Origin: a virus
Virus record (IMG/VR): IMGVR_UViG_3300008012_003973
Location: 1-25,635 of that record
Reading direction: 5' to 3' (one strand)
DNA length: 25,635 bases
In this document: positions 1 to 7,095 of the stretch, piece by piece
Position numbering within the stretch: position 1 is the first letter of the stretch
Layout: the number at the start of each line of letters is the position of its first letter
The notes under the pieces: generated by a model
The model's input: only the letters and a program-made list of their open reading frames with translations
The model's database searches: none
What the model was told of the DNA's origin: nothing
Made by a program: the position numbers and the translations under genes

Positions 1-192
1 GGCGATGTTAAGAAGTTTAAAGTATATGTAAAGAATCCCAAAGGTAATGTTGTTAAAGTAAACTTCGGTGATAAGAACTCAAAAATTAAAAAATCTAACC
101 CTGCACGTAGACGTAGTTTCCGTGCTAGACACAACTGTGATAATCCAGGGCCAAGACACAAAGCAAGATATTGGTCGTGCAGGAAGTGGTAA
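1..192 (+). CDS. C-terminal end of a truncated phage protein (basic, Cys-containing tail)
   Basis: The reading frame is open from the first base of the window to TAA at 190-192, giving 63 residues; the start lies outside. The visible tail is basic and ends in a short module with two cysteines (FRARHNC, then RYWSCRKW). From memory, a similar FRARHNC...YWSC tail recurs at the C-termini of proteins from marine T4-like phages, but I do not know its function. The next gene starts two bases after the stop, so the two are probably cotranscribed. A structural or head-associated role is only a guess from position beside the putative packaged-protein block. Confidence 0.7.
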   Translation, partial: GDVKKFKVYVKNPKGNVVKVNFGDKNSKIKKSNPARRRSFRARHNCDNPGPRHKARYWSCRKW

Positions 193-193
193 T

Positions 194-532
194 ATGAAAA
201 TTAATGAATTTTACGATCAACCAATTGATGATAGTCTACCATATAATGTAGTCGACGATGTATGTATTTTTATGCGTAATGATCCTATGTTTTATCGTAA
301 AAGTTTTTTTCCTGCTATTAAGCGTATGCAAGAATGTAGTATGAGTGAAACAGAGTACGACAAAATTAAAGAATTAGGTCCTATGATAGATAAGGCTGCT
401 AGACTATATTGTTCTAAATTTAAAATTGGAAAAAGACCAGAAGAACTCTTGACAAAAGAAGACAAATATGCTTTAATACAAAAAGTATATGCAGAAGAAA
501 TGACAGAGATACGCAAGGGTACTTATAGATGA
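194..532 (+). CDS. Hypothetical phage protein, 112 aa
   Basis: The frame is open further upstream, but that part overlaps the previous gene. ATG 194, two bases after the upstream stop, is the natural start and gives MKINEF, an N-terminus like those of several downstream genes. The product is soluble, mostly helical and charged, with no signal peptide or membrane segment. Its stop overlaps the start of the next gene (ATGA at 529-532), indicating translational coupling. I do not recognise a family. Confidence 0.7.
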   Translation: MKINEFYDQPIDDSLPYNVVDDVCIFMRNDPMFYRKSFFPAIKRMQECSMSETEYDKIKELGPMIDKAARLYCSKFKIGKRPEELLTKEDKYALIQKVYAEEMTEIRKGTYR

Positions 533-1620
533 GATTTAGCGAATTCAAGATCTTAACCGAAGCGGCTAAGGTGGGTAGAGAATACCAACACCTAGAAGAT
601 CTTGTGTTCGTAGACGGCAGTGCAGGCGCAACAAAGGCTGTACATATTCTAAACAAACTAGGACACGATAGCAAAGACATTGCAATCAAATGGGATGGCT
701 ATCCTACTATGTACTGGGGCAGAGATAACAACGGTGAATTTGTTCTTGTAGGTAAGAACGGTTGGATGAAGGGTAACATCAGTAAGAGTGCAAAAGAACT
801 GTATAGTTTTATTACTAGCACGGGCAAAGGCGAAGACTGGCGTGAACGCTTTGCTAAAGAAATGGCAACTATCTTTAACATAATGGAACAAAGCACTCCA
901 GCATCATTTAGAGGATATGTATACGGAGATTTACTATATCATCCTGGTAAACCTTTTGACACATCAGATGCGGGTATTACATTTACTCCCAATCAAGTTA
1001 CTTACACAGTTGATCCTAATTCAGAGTTAGGCAAGCGTATGAGCAATACAACTGTAGGTGTAGTTGTACATACAAAGTATGCTGAGTTTGGTGACAAGTC
1101 AGGACAGCCTATTTCAGATGTAAAAGATCTTAATCAAGGCCCAGCACTTGTACTAGGACAAACATATGTTACGCATACGCCCGAAGTAGATACATCAGAA
1201 ACCAAAGACATACTAAAATTAGCACAAGCAAACGGCGCAGCAATTGATAAGTTTCTTGCTGGTGCAAAAGGATTAAGCAATCCTGCAGGAATTATTTACA
1301 CATATGTAAACCAAATGAGTAAAGGTAGAAAACTAGACAAATTAGAAACAGGGTTTTTTGATTGGTTAAAAACTAGTAAAGTAAGCCAAGGACAACAAGC
1401 ACGTCTAGCAGATATGCATCAAGAAAATCCTAAAGCATTACCTAGTATGTTTGGTTTAGTAAAAAGAATAATGGCAGCAAAGGATCACATCATACAACAG
1501 TTAGATGATGCTCCGGCTGATGTAAAACAAAGCACTAACGGTGAACAGGGCGGCGAGGGCTATGTGGCTCTAGGATCAAAAACTAAACTAGTGCCAAGAA
1601 CAAGATGGACACCGTCATGA
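529..1620 (+). CDS. Phage protein with KWDG (ligase-like nucleotidyltransferase) core, putative packaged protein
   Basis: A 363-aa protein. Residues 54-57 read KWDG within IAIKWDGYPT, which looks like motif I (KxDG) of the covalent nucleotidyltransferases: DNA/RNA ligases and capping enzymes. Further along, GYVYGDLLY (129-137) resembles motif III and VGVVVHTKY (176-184) resembles motif IV, in the expected order and roughly the expected spacing. Similar KWDG proteins of unknown function occur in marine T4-like phages. The N-terminus, MRFSEFKILTE|A, resembles the T4 capsid-targeting peptide with an LxE|A protease site after residue 11. It is coupled to its neighbours by ATGA overlaps at both ends. 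The ligase-like reading rests on motifs only; no activity is implied with certainty. Confidence 0.7.
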   Translation: MRFSEFKILTEAAKVGREYQHLEDLVFVDGSAGATKAVHILNKLGHDSKDIAIKWDGYPTMYWGRDNNGEFVLVGKNGWMKGNISKSAKELYSFITSTGKGEDWRERFAKEMATIFNIMEQSTPASFRGYVYGDLLYHPGKPFDTSDAGITFTPNQVTYTVDPNSELGKRMSNTTVGVVVHTKYAEFGDKSGQPISDVKDLNQGPALVLGQTYVTHTPEVDTSETKDILKLAQANGAAIDKFLAGAKGLSNPAGIIYTYVNQMSKGRKLDKLETGFFDWLKTSKVSQGQQARLADMHQENPKALPSMFGLVKRIMAAKDHIIQQLDDAPADVKQSTNGEQGGEGYVALGSKTKLVPRTRWTPS

Positions 1621-3263
1621 GATTAAGAAATTTATACGAAGCACCTGCAAGAAAAGTAGTTGCAATTATGCCTGGAGGGTTCCATCCGTTCCATCCTGGA
1701 CACAAAAGCCTATACGACTGGGCTGTAAAAACGTTTGGTCAAAGTAATGTTTATGTAGCAGCAACTAACGACACAGCATCAAGACCGTTTCCTTTTGAAA
1801 TAAAAAAGAAACTAGCAGGTATGGCAGGTGTTCCTTCAGACAAATTTATACAGGTTAATACTGCTCCGTTTAATGCCACAGCATATAAACATCTAATAGA
1901 TAATGATACTGCATTAGTATTCGTTAGGAGTGAGAAAGAACGCAATGTAACTCCTTTGCCTGATCAAATGAAAATAGACAAGGCCACAAAAAAACCCGGC
2001 AATGAACCGAGATATTATAGAAGTTACACAGGTAAAGATCTAAACACAGCAGACGAAATGGGTTACATAGCATATGGTCCTACTATTAACTTTGACTTTA
2101 GTGGTATGCAGATTAAGAGTGCAAGTGAGTTAAGAGCTACTTGGCCTGAAATGTCAGACGAAGATAAACTAAAGGCTGCTAAACTAATGTACGGCAATGG
2201 TGCTCCTGTTGCTGTGAAACTATTAAATAAAGCACTAGGTGATACAGAAGCACCAGTAGGCGAAGGCATTGACGAAGAAAATAAGGGACTATACTATAAC
2301 GTAAATAAACGTAAAAAAGCTGGTACTAGTCGCAAAAAAGGACATCCTAAGGCTCCTACTGACAAGGCATGGAAAGATGCTGCAAAGACTGCAAAAGAAG
2401 ATCTAGAAGAAGCACAAACAGGCGATGTGTATATGCGCTTCAAAGTTAAGCCGCCGTTAGATAAAAACAGAGGCAAGCCAACACTAATGGCATTTGCTGG
2501 ATTTGCAAACACACCGGGTGAACTAACACTTGATACTGCTAAAATGAACTTTAATGTTCTTACAAAGAAACAAGATATTGTCAATGCTGTCAAAAAAGTA
2601 ATTGGTGATAAAATCTTTATTGGGGCTGAGAAAGTTGTTGTGTATAATGACGGCGCAGTTAATCCTAAGAAGTTTCCGCAGTACAGTGAATTCCTTGATT
2701 GGATACAAAAGTTTGGTAAAGAAAAAGTACAAGTTGTAGACAAGCCCGACAGTGACGAAACAGGCGAAAAAGGTCCGGGCAAGAAACGTGTAAAAGCAAA
2801 GTGGGCTAACAAGAAAAACTACACTGACGATAATATCGAAACAACAAAATATTTTACAATCGACAACAACAGACTAATGAAATTTTTACAAAAGTCGGCG
2901 CCGAAGATTATGCAAGCATACAGACCTGCAACTAAACAATTTGTTATGGAGCCTGCACAATATAAAACATTCCGCAACTGGATGCGTTCGCCTGAAGTAG
3001 TAAGCAAGTTTGGTGATACTAATGTTAAGGTTGATAAGTCAAAGTCATTCTCACAGTCCGTTGGCAAAGAGTTTGAACAGATTGAAGAAGATATTCCAGC
3101 AGTAGGTGATATAGCAGCAATGGCTGCTGTGGCTGGATTAGCAGCGCCTGTAATGGCTAGTTTAATCAAAGGTGCATACAAGACTGGCAAGAATCTTTTA
3201 AAGATTAGAAAGATTGCACGTAAAGCAGGTGTAAGACTAGCAGACAGGGTAATGGGCGAATGA
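1617..3263 (+). CDS. HxGH nucleotidyltransferase-domain protein with long basic tail, putative packaged protein
   Basis: ATG 1617 is chosen over ATG 1605 because it gives the ATGA overlap seen at neighbouring junctions and the N-terminus MRLRNLYE|A. Length is 548 aa. Residues 14-175 form a cytidylyltransferase-type Rossmann domain: GGFHPFHPGH with HPGH at 26-29, and SASELR at 168-173 in the place of the family's ISSTxIR motif. This is as in NMN or pantetheine-phosphate adenylyltransferases, but the substrate is unknown. The middle is Lys-rich (NKRKKAGTSRKKGHPKAP, a motif recurrent in marine phages). Residues about 494-517 are hydrophobic and Ala/Gly-rich, followed by a basic helix to the end. 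It sits directly after the KWDG protein, so the two may act together. Confidence 0.75.
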   Translation: MRLRNLYEAPARKVVAIMPGGFHPFHPGHKSLYDWAVKTFGQSNVYVAATNDTASRPFPFEIKKKLAGMAGVPSDKFIQVNTAPFNATAYKHLIDNDTALVFVRSEKERNVTPLPDQMKIDKATKKPGNEPRYYRSYTGKDLNTADEMGYIAYGPTINFDFSGMQIKSASELRATWPEMSDEDKLKAAKLMYGNGAPVAVKLLNKALGDTEAPVGEGIDEENKGLYYNVNKRKKAGTSRKKGHPKAPTDKAWKDAAKTAKEDLEEAQTGDVYMRFKVKPPLDKNRGKPTLMAFAGFANTPGELTLDTAKMNFNVLTKKQDIVNAVKKVIGDKIFIGAEKVVVYNDGAVNPKKFPQYSEFLDWIQKFGKEKVQVVDKPDSDETGEKGPGKKRVKAKWANKKNYTDDNIETTKYFTIDNNRLMKFLQKSAPKIMQAYRPATKQFVMEPAQYKTFRNWMRSPEVVSKFGDTNVKVDKSKSFSQSVGKEFEQIEEDIPAVGDIAAMAAVAGLAAPVMASLIKGAYKTGKNLLKIRKIARKAGVRLADRVMGE

Positions 3264-4063
3264 AAATTAACGAAATCATCGAAGACGTAAAGTTTATAAA
3301 CGATACTGCACATGCCATTGAGCGTGTTAAAGTTGCTGCTGAAATGTGCAACAAACTAGGCAATACTCCTATACTATATAGAATGTTTAAAGGTGGCGAA
3401 ACTCAAGGCACTGATGCTACAAATCTTATGATCAAAGTGAATAACAACGACGGATCTCGGAAGGCTGTAAAAGGTGACAGTCATTTCTTCCAGAAAAAAA
3501 TCTTTGCCGGTCTAGGAGTGCAACACCCTACACAAGCATTAGTCCGTACACCTAATAACATAAAAGGATTTCACGGTACAAACTTTATTATGATACCAAG
3601 CGGGGATATTAAAGCATATTGGAACCCAGAAATACCAGATTTAGGTAGTTTTGAAGGCTACGATGAGGAATATCTGACAAAGCATGATGGTGGACACAGT
3701 AGAGCTATAGTGCGACCACGTGATATGGATGCAAGTGAAGAAGTTCAACGTGCTGTTAAAGGTTATAAAAAAGGTATTCCAAATCAACGCGAATGGGACG
3801 GTGAGGTTATCATAGATACACCTTTTTATTATATGCTAAACCTCAAAGAATTTTTACAAAAGTATGCTGGTAAGAAAAACAAAGAACTTGTAAATGCTCC
3901 ACAGTTTGTTAGACGCAAAGGTCCAGACTACGGCGAAATCAAAAAAGATTTACTACAAGCAAAACTTAAAACTTATCGTGATGTTGGTTGGTATTTGAGC
4001 AATCCAACAATGAACTTTTTAAACTGGTGGGCAGAAAAAGAGAAACAAAAATACAATGGATGA
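3260..4063 (+). CDS. Putative ADP-ribosyltransferase-like phage protein
   Basis: A 267-aa protein starting MKINEIIE|D, with an IxE site after residue 8. ILYR at residues 38-41 sits where mono-ADP-ribosyltransferases of the R-S-E class have their LYRG arginine. The stretch GFHGTNFIMIPSGDIKAYWNPEIPDL (split: GFHGTNFIMIPSG at 103-115, then WNPEIPDL) follows the pattern of phage ART-like proteins. EWDGE at 178-182 is a candidate catalytic glutamate region, though it is not the exact ExE spacing. T4 packages an ADP-ribosyltransferase (Alt) that modifies host RNA polymerase, which makes the context suggestive. The assignment is tentative; a structure-based search is needed to distinguish it from an unrelated fold. 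Confidence 0.6.
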   Translation: MKINEIIEDVKFINDTAHAIERVKVAAEMCNKLGNTPILYRMFKGGETQGTDATNLMIKVNNNDGSRKAVKGDSHFFQKKIFAGLGVQHPTQALVRTPNNIKGFHGTNFIMIPSGDIKAYWNPEIPDLGSFEGYDEEYLTKHDGGHSRAIVRPRDMDASEEVQRAVKGYKKGIPNQREWDGEVIIDTPFYYMLNLKEFLQKYAGKKNKELVNAPQFVRRKGPDYGEIKKDLLQAKLKTYRDVGWYLSNPTMNFLNWWAEKEKQKYNG

Positions 4064-4265
4064 ACTAGAGTATATTAAAAAACTAGCAGGTGTAAATGAA
4101 TTCAAAGGTTACACAGAGTATACTCTTGAGAATATTAGCGATGCAGCCGCAGAGAATCGCAAAAAAGAAAAAGAACAAAACATTAAGCCAGGAGATGCTA
4201 AATGGTTTGAACTATGGTTCAGTCAACCTAAAATGCAAGGTCGAGGCTTTAGGGGAAGAAAATGA
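4056..4265 (+). CDS. Small conserved marine-phage protein, 69 aa
   Basis: ATG 4056 overlaps the end of the previous gene by 8 bases, and the stop overlaps the next start (ATGA 4262-4265). The C-terminal half contains GDAKWFELWFSQP, which I recognise from memory as a recurrent motif (WFxLWF...P) in small proteins of marine T4-like phages; function unknown. The N-terminus MDELEYIKKLAGVNE is acidic and helical but does not show a clear LxE processing site, unlike its neighbours. A second frame across the same bases (4096-4305) is a shadow. Confidence 0.7.
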   Translation: MDELEYIKKLAGVNEFKGYTEYTLENISDAAAENRKKEKEQNIKPGDAKWFELWFSQPKMQGRGFRGRK

Positions 4266-5920
4266 AGATGAAAGATTTGACCGAAAACGGCGGGCGTATT
4301 GTTAAAGGTGTGAATACAACAGTCGATGTAGGTACAGACGAAATATCTAAACAGGCTAAAAAGTTTGGAAATTCTGTTGATAAAGATGGCTTCCCACCTA
4401 CTATGTCTACAGTTGTTAAACCAAAGAAAACTACAGTTAAAGAAGGCTATCGACTACGTTTAGAGCGTGACAAGAGTGCTAACATGTTAGTTCTACATAT
4501 TAAGGATACTCGTACAGGTCGACGTTCAGAAGTACGAGGAAAACTAGGGTACGAAACAGACGGTTATGATCCTAATGACAAACTACATCAATTATTAGAC
4601 AAAGTAGGTCGTAGTGCTAGTGTAAGCGATATGATGAACGGTGATGTTGTACATATTAATCCCAGACATCCACAAGGTCCTAGTGCTACAAAAGCAGCAA
4701 GCGCTATTACAGCAGAAACAATACTAGAAAAACTTGGAGAGATTGCTCCTAACACAGAAATCTATGTTGACATGGATGGTGTACTTGCTGACTTCTTCGG
4801 CGAATGGGCTAAAGCAATGGGCAAGAAAAGTTTTAGAGATATAGAAGATCCAGAAGCAGCAATTGGCAAAATAAAAGACATCAAGGACTTTTGGCTAAAT
4901 CTTCCAGTGCTACCACAAGCAAAACAATTACTTACACTAATTAAAAAAGTAAAAGGAAAGTATAAAATTTGTACTAGTCCACTAGCAGATGATCCTAGAA
5001 GTGAGCCACACAAACGTGAATGGGTAAAAAAGAACCTAGCATTCTTTCCTCCAGAAGAAGTTATTGTTACACACAACAAGCCACAATTTGCAACTCAAAA
5101 AGATGGAACACCTAACATACTAATAGACGACTACGGTGTTAATATTAATGCCTGGGAAGAAGCAGGCGGCATAGGTTTCAAATATAAAGATCATAAGTTT
5201 GATAGAACTGCTAAGGATATTAAACAGCATATGCAAGAGCCTGTAGAAGAAAACTTTGCTGACGGTAAGAAAAAAGGCAAAGTATATAATGAAAGTACAG
5301 ACTTAAATAGTCTTAGAAAATTTGTTAGATCTCAACGAGAAGCACCTGATCAAGTTCTTTATCAAATGATGATGGCTCCAGATACTTATGGACACTCAGC
5401 ATCAAACTTTGTAAGAAGTTGGTATGAGAAAACAAAAGAAGAAAATGGTTTAAATGATGTAGATTCAGCGTTAGAAATAATGGTTGATCAACTTGGATTG
5501 AATGAAAACTTTAATGAAGGCATAACAACTATTGATCTAAAAAACGCATTAGAAAAAATATCTAAGAACGCAACAAACGGTGAGCGTTTAGTAGATGTCT
5601 TTATAATGCGTTATCAACATAACATGACATTCAAGCAAATTGGAGATGAAATTGGCACAAGTATCGATCGTGCTAGGCAAGTATACTTACGAGCTGAAAG
5701 AATGATACGTAAGTCACTACAGGATTATGATCCAAAAGTAAAAGAAAACTTTGCTGACGGTAAGAAAAAAGGCAAAAGCAGACCAGGACGTGTAAAACGC
5801 TCAGGTGCTAGTTGTAACGGAAGTGTTACATCCCTGCGTAAGAAGGCCAAAGCAGGTGGCGAAAAAGGGAGGATGTACCATTGGTGCGCAAACATGAAAT
5901 CAGGACGGAAGAAGAAGTAG
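4262..5920 (+). CDS. Multidomain protein: HAD 5'(3')-deoxynucleotidase-like domain, sigma-70 region 4-like HTH, basic Cys tail
   Basis: A 552-aa protein starting MKMKDLTE|N (LxE after residue 8). A HAD phosphatase domain is clear: VDMDGVLADFF at 169-179 (catalytic D170 and D172), CTSPL near 238, and ILIDD at 286-290 as the last motif, as in NT5C-type deoxyribonucleotidases. Residues about 440-485 read as sigma-70 region 4: VFIMRY, TFKQIGDEIGTS, then RARQVYLRAERMIR. The C-terminus (about 507-552) is very basic with two Cys (SCNGSV and HWCANM) and probably binds nucleic acid. Two copies of NFADGKKKGK bracket the sigma-like part (see repeats). The combination is unusual. I infer nucleotide or phosphate chemistry plus DNA or RNA polymerase contact, possibly delivered from the capsid. 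Confidence 0.8.
   Translation: MKMKDLTENGGRIVKGVNTTVDVGTDEISKQAKKFGNSVDKDGFPPTMSTVVKPKKTTVKEGYRLRLERDKSANMLVLHIKDTRTGRRSEVRGKLGYETDGYDPNDKLHQLLDKVGRSASVSDMMNGDVVHINPRHPQGPSATKAASAITAETILEKLGEIAPNTEIYVDMDGVLADFFGEWAKAMGKKSFRDIEDPEAAIGKIKDIKDFWLNLPVLPQAKQLLTLIKKVKGKYKICTSPLADDPRSEPHKREWVKKNLAFFPPEEVIVTHNKPQFATQKDGTPNILIDDYGVNINAWEEAGGIGFKYKDHKFDRTAKDIKQHMQEPVEENFADGKKKGKVYNESTDLNSLRKFVRSQREAPDQVLYQMMMAPDTYGHSASNFVRSWYEKTKEENGLNDVDSALEIMVDQLGLNENFNEGITTIDLKNALEKISKNATNGERLVDVFIMRYQHNMTFKQIGDEIGTSIDRARQVYLRAERMIRKSLQDYDPKVKENFADGKKKGKSRPGRVKRSGASCNGSVTSLRKKAKAGGEKGRMYHWCANMKSGRKKK
5247..5281 (+). repeat. 35-bp direct repeat, copy 1
   Basis: This copy matches 5742-5776 exactly over 35 bases. It lies in frame within the 552-aa protein and encodes ENFADGKKKGK. 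It marks the junction between the HAD domain and the following helical region. Confidence 0.9.
5742..5776 (+). repeat. 35-bp direct repeat, copy 2
   Basis: Second exact copy of the repeat at 5247-5281, in the same reading frame. It marks the junction between the sigma-like HTH and the basic Cys-containing C-terminal module. The 495-bp offset is a multiple of three, so recombination between copies would delete 165 codons cleanly. Confidence 0.9.
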
Positions 5921-6051
5921 CATTTTATTGTAAAATGAGTAAATTTCACGAGGCAAATAGAACCTCTACTAACGAACGTAATGAGTTTTGGCGAAAACAT
6001 TCGCAGCGTATACTTGATCCCGAAACAAGTTTTAATATGGGAAAATTTTAA
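5884..6051 (+). CDS. Possible small protein (38-56 aa)
   Basis: An open frame fills the space between the 552-aa gene and the next one, ending TAA 6049-6051, one base before ATG 6053. GTG 5884 (55 aa) and TTG 5881 lie behind GGGAGG at 5867-5872; ATG 5935 gives a 38-aa product starting MSKFHEANRTS. The peptide is polar and charged (NEFWRKHSQRI). The tight fit to the next start argues for translation, but the start codon is uncertain and I know no homologue. Confidence 0.4.
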   Translation: MRKHEIRTEEEVAFYCKMSKFHEANRTSTNERNEFWRKHSQRILDPETSFNMGKF

Positions 6052-6052
6052 T

Positions 6053-6232
6053 ATGAAGATGAATGAAATTATAACTGAAAATACAGCATCCGCAGTCAGT
6101 GTTGTTGTACAACCAATAGGTATGAAACCAATTAAGCGCAATCCAGACGGTACTGTACCAAATGCATTAGACGGTGATAATGCTGTCCTAAGCGGCAACA
6201 TGAAAAAACGCAAGACTAAGAAAAAGGCATAA
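6053..6232 (+). CDS. Small putative packaged protein, 59 aa
   Basis: The open frame extends upstream to 5981, but ATG 6053 gives MKMNEIITE|N, the same N-terminal pattern as neighbouring genes (IxE after residue 9), and follows the preceding stop by one base. After the proposed cleavage point a 50-residue neutral to basic peptide remains, ending in MKKRKTKKKA. The small size, CTS-like start and basic tail resemble T4 internal proteins. That is an inference from features, not from homology. Confidence 0.65.
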   Translation: MKMNEIITENTASAVSVVVQPIGMKPIKRNPDGTVPNALDGDNAVLSGNMKKRKTKKKA

Positions 6233-6236
6233 ATAC
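6228..6236 (+). promoter_or_regulatory. Putative T4-type late promoter
   Basis: CATAAATAC followed by ACTATAAC matches the T4 late consensus TATAAATACTATT closely. It lies 26 bases upstream of ATG 6262, which has GGAG at 6252-6255 as ribosome binding site. The last bases of the preceding gene overlap the motif. Confidence 0.55.
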
Positions 6237-6261
6237 ACTATAACGTATTACGGAGTAACTC

Positions 6262-7086
6262 ATGAGAGAACAAGAGATTAGCGAAGGCCTGGGAGAATTA
6301 GCAGATCGTGCAGAGCGTGATCACGAAGTGCAAATGGCCCGCAGTGAACTATATAAATTAGCAAAGTATGCTATTAAACTACACGACATCTTAAAAGGTG
6401 TTAGCGAAGCAGAAGGCCTAGAAGGTTGGGTACAATCTAAAATTACTAAATCAGCTGATATGATTAGTAGCGTATATCATCATATGGATTACGAAGAAGC
6501 AAGTGAACCAATGGAACCAGATGCACTTAATCCTGTAAAAGAAGCAAAAGATACACATTGTTCAGACAAGTGTTGCGGTGCTGACGTAAAAGCAGAAGAT
6601 TGTACTTGTAAACCAAGTTGTCCTCACTGTAACTGCAATGCAGTAAACGAAACATTATCACCTGAAGATAAAAAGCTTGTAGACAAAATGTATAACAAAG
6701 ACGGTACACTAACTGCTATTGGTAAAAAAGTAATGGACCACGGCAAGAAAGATAAAAAGCCGGCAGTTAAAGAAGCCAAAAAGAAAATGGTAAAAGATCC
6801 TAAAACAGGAAAAATGGTACCAGACTATGCAGCAGATGGCAAAGGCAAAAACGATCTAAAAAAAGAATCACTCCAAAACAAACTAGCAGCCAAACTTTCT
6901 GAAGCAACACAAACTTGCAACGAATGTGGCAAAACTATGTTAACTGCTACCGAGAAAAAAGAACTAGCAAATCTGCCAGAAGGTAAGCGTCACGGCAACA
7001 GCAAAATCTACAAGAAGTGCTGGAAAGGCTGTCGTAAAGTAGCAGGCGTACCACGCGGTGAGCCGGGCTCATGCAAGTGTGATTAA
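6262..7086 (+). CDS. Cys- and Lys-rich putative packaged protein, 274 aa
   Basis: Starts MREQEISE|G: IxE followed by G is the ideal T4 prohead-protease site, here after residue 8. Residues about 10-80 are predicted helical. A Cys-rich patch follows (HCSDKCCGADVKAEDCTCKP, then CPHCNC) at about 95-125. A long Lys-rich stretch comes next, and a second Cys set lies at the C-terminus (CNECGK, KKCWKGCRK, SCKCD). The Cys pairs suggest metal binding, probably zinc, and the basic charge suggests nucleic acid contact. A strong RBS and the late-type promoter at 6228 precede it. No known family is recognised. Confidence 0.7.
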   Translation: MREQEISEGLGELADRAERDHEVQMARSELYKLAKYAIKLHDILKGVSEAEGLEGWVQSKITKSADMISSVYHHMDYEEASEPMEPDALNPVKEAKDTHCSDKCCGADVKAEDCTCKPSCPHCNCNAVNETLSPEDKKLVDKMYNKDGTLTAIGKKVMDHGKKDKKPAVKEAKKKMVKDPKTGKMVPDYAADGKGKNDLKKESLQNKLAAKLSEATQTCNECGKTMLTATEKKELANLPEGKRHGNSKIYKKCWKGCRKVAGVPRGEPGSCKCD

Positions 7087-7095
7087 GGAAAAGTT

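Noticed and set aside
4096-4305. Second plus-strand frame, 69 aa, over the small WFxLWF gene
   Set aside because: It overlaps two coupled genes in another frame and lacks an RBS; the 4056 frame contains the recognisable motif.
292-5079. Minus-strand open frames, e.g. 292-516, 2294-2812, 2819-3313, 4762-5079
   Set aside because: They lie antisense to well-supported plus-strand genes, have no RBS or recognisable motifs, and have the composition of shadow frames in AT-rich DNA.
5725-6213. Minus-strand frame of 162 aa across the end of the 552-aa gene
   Set aside because: It runs antisense through a conserved-looking basic tail and two small plus-strand genes; Phe/Leu/Ser-rich shadow composition and no RBS.
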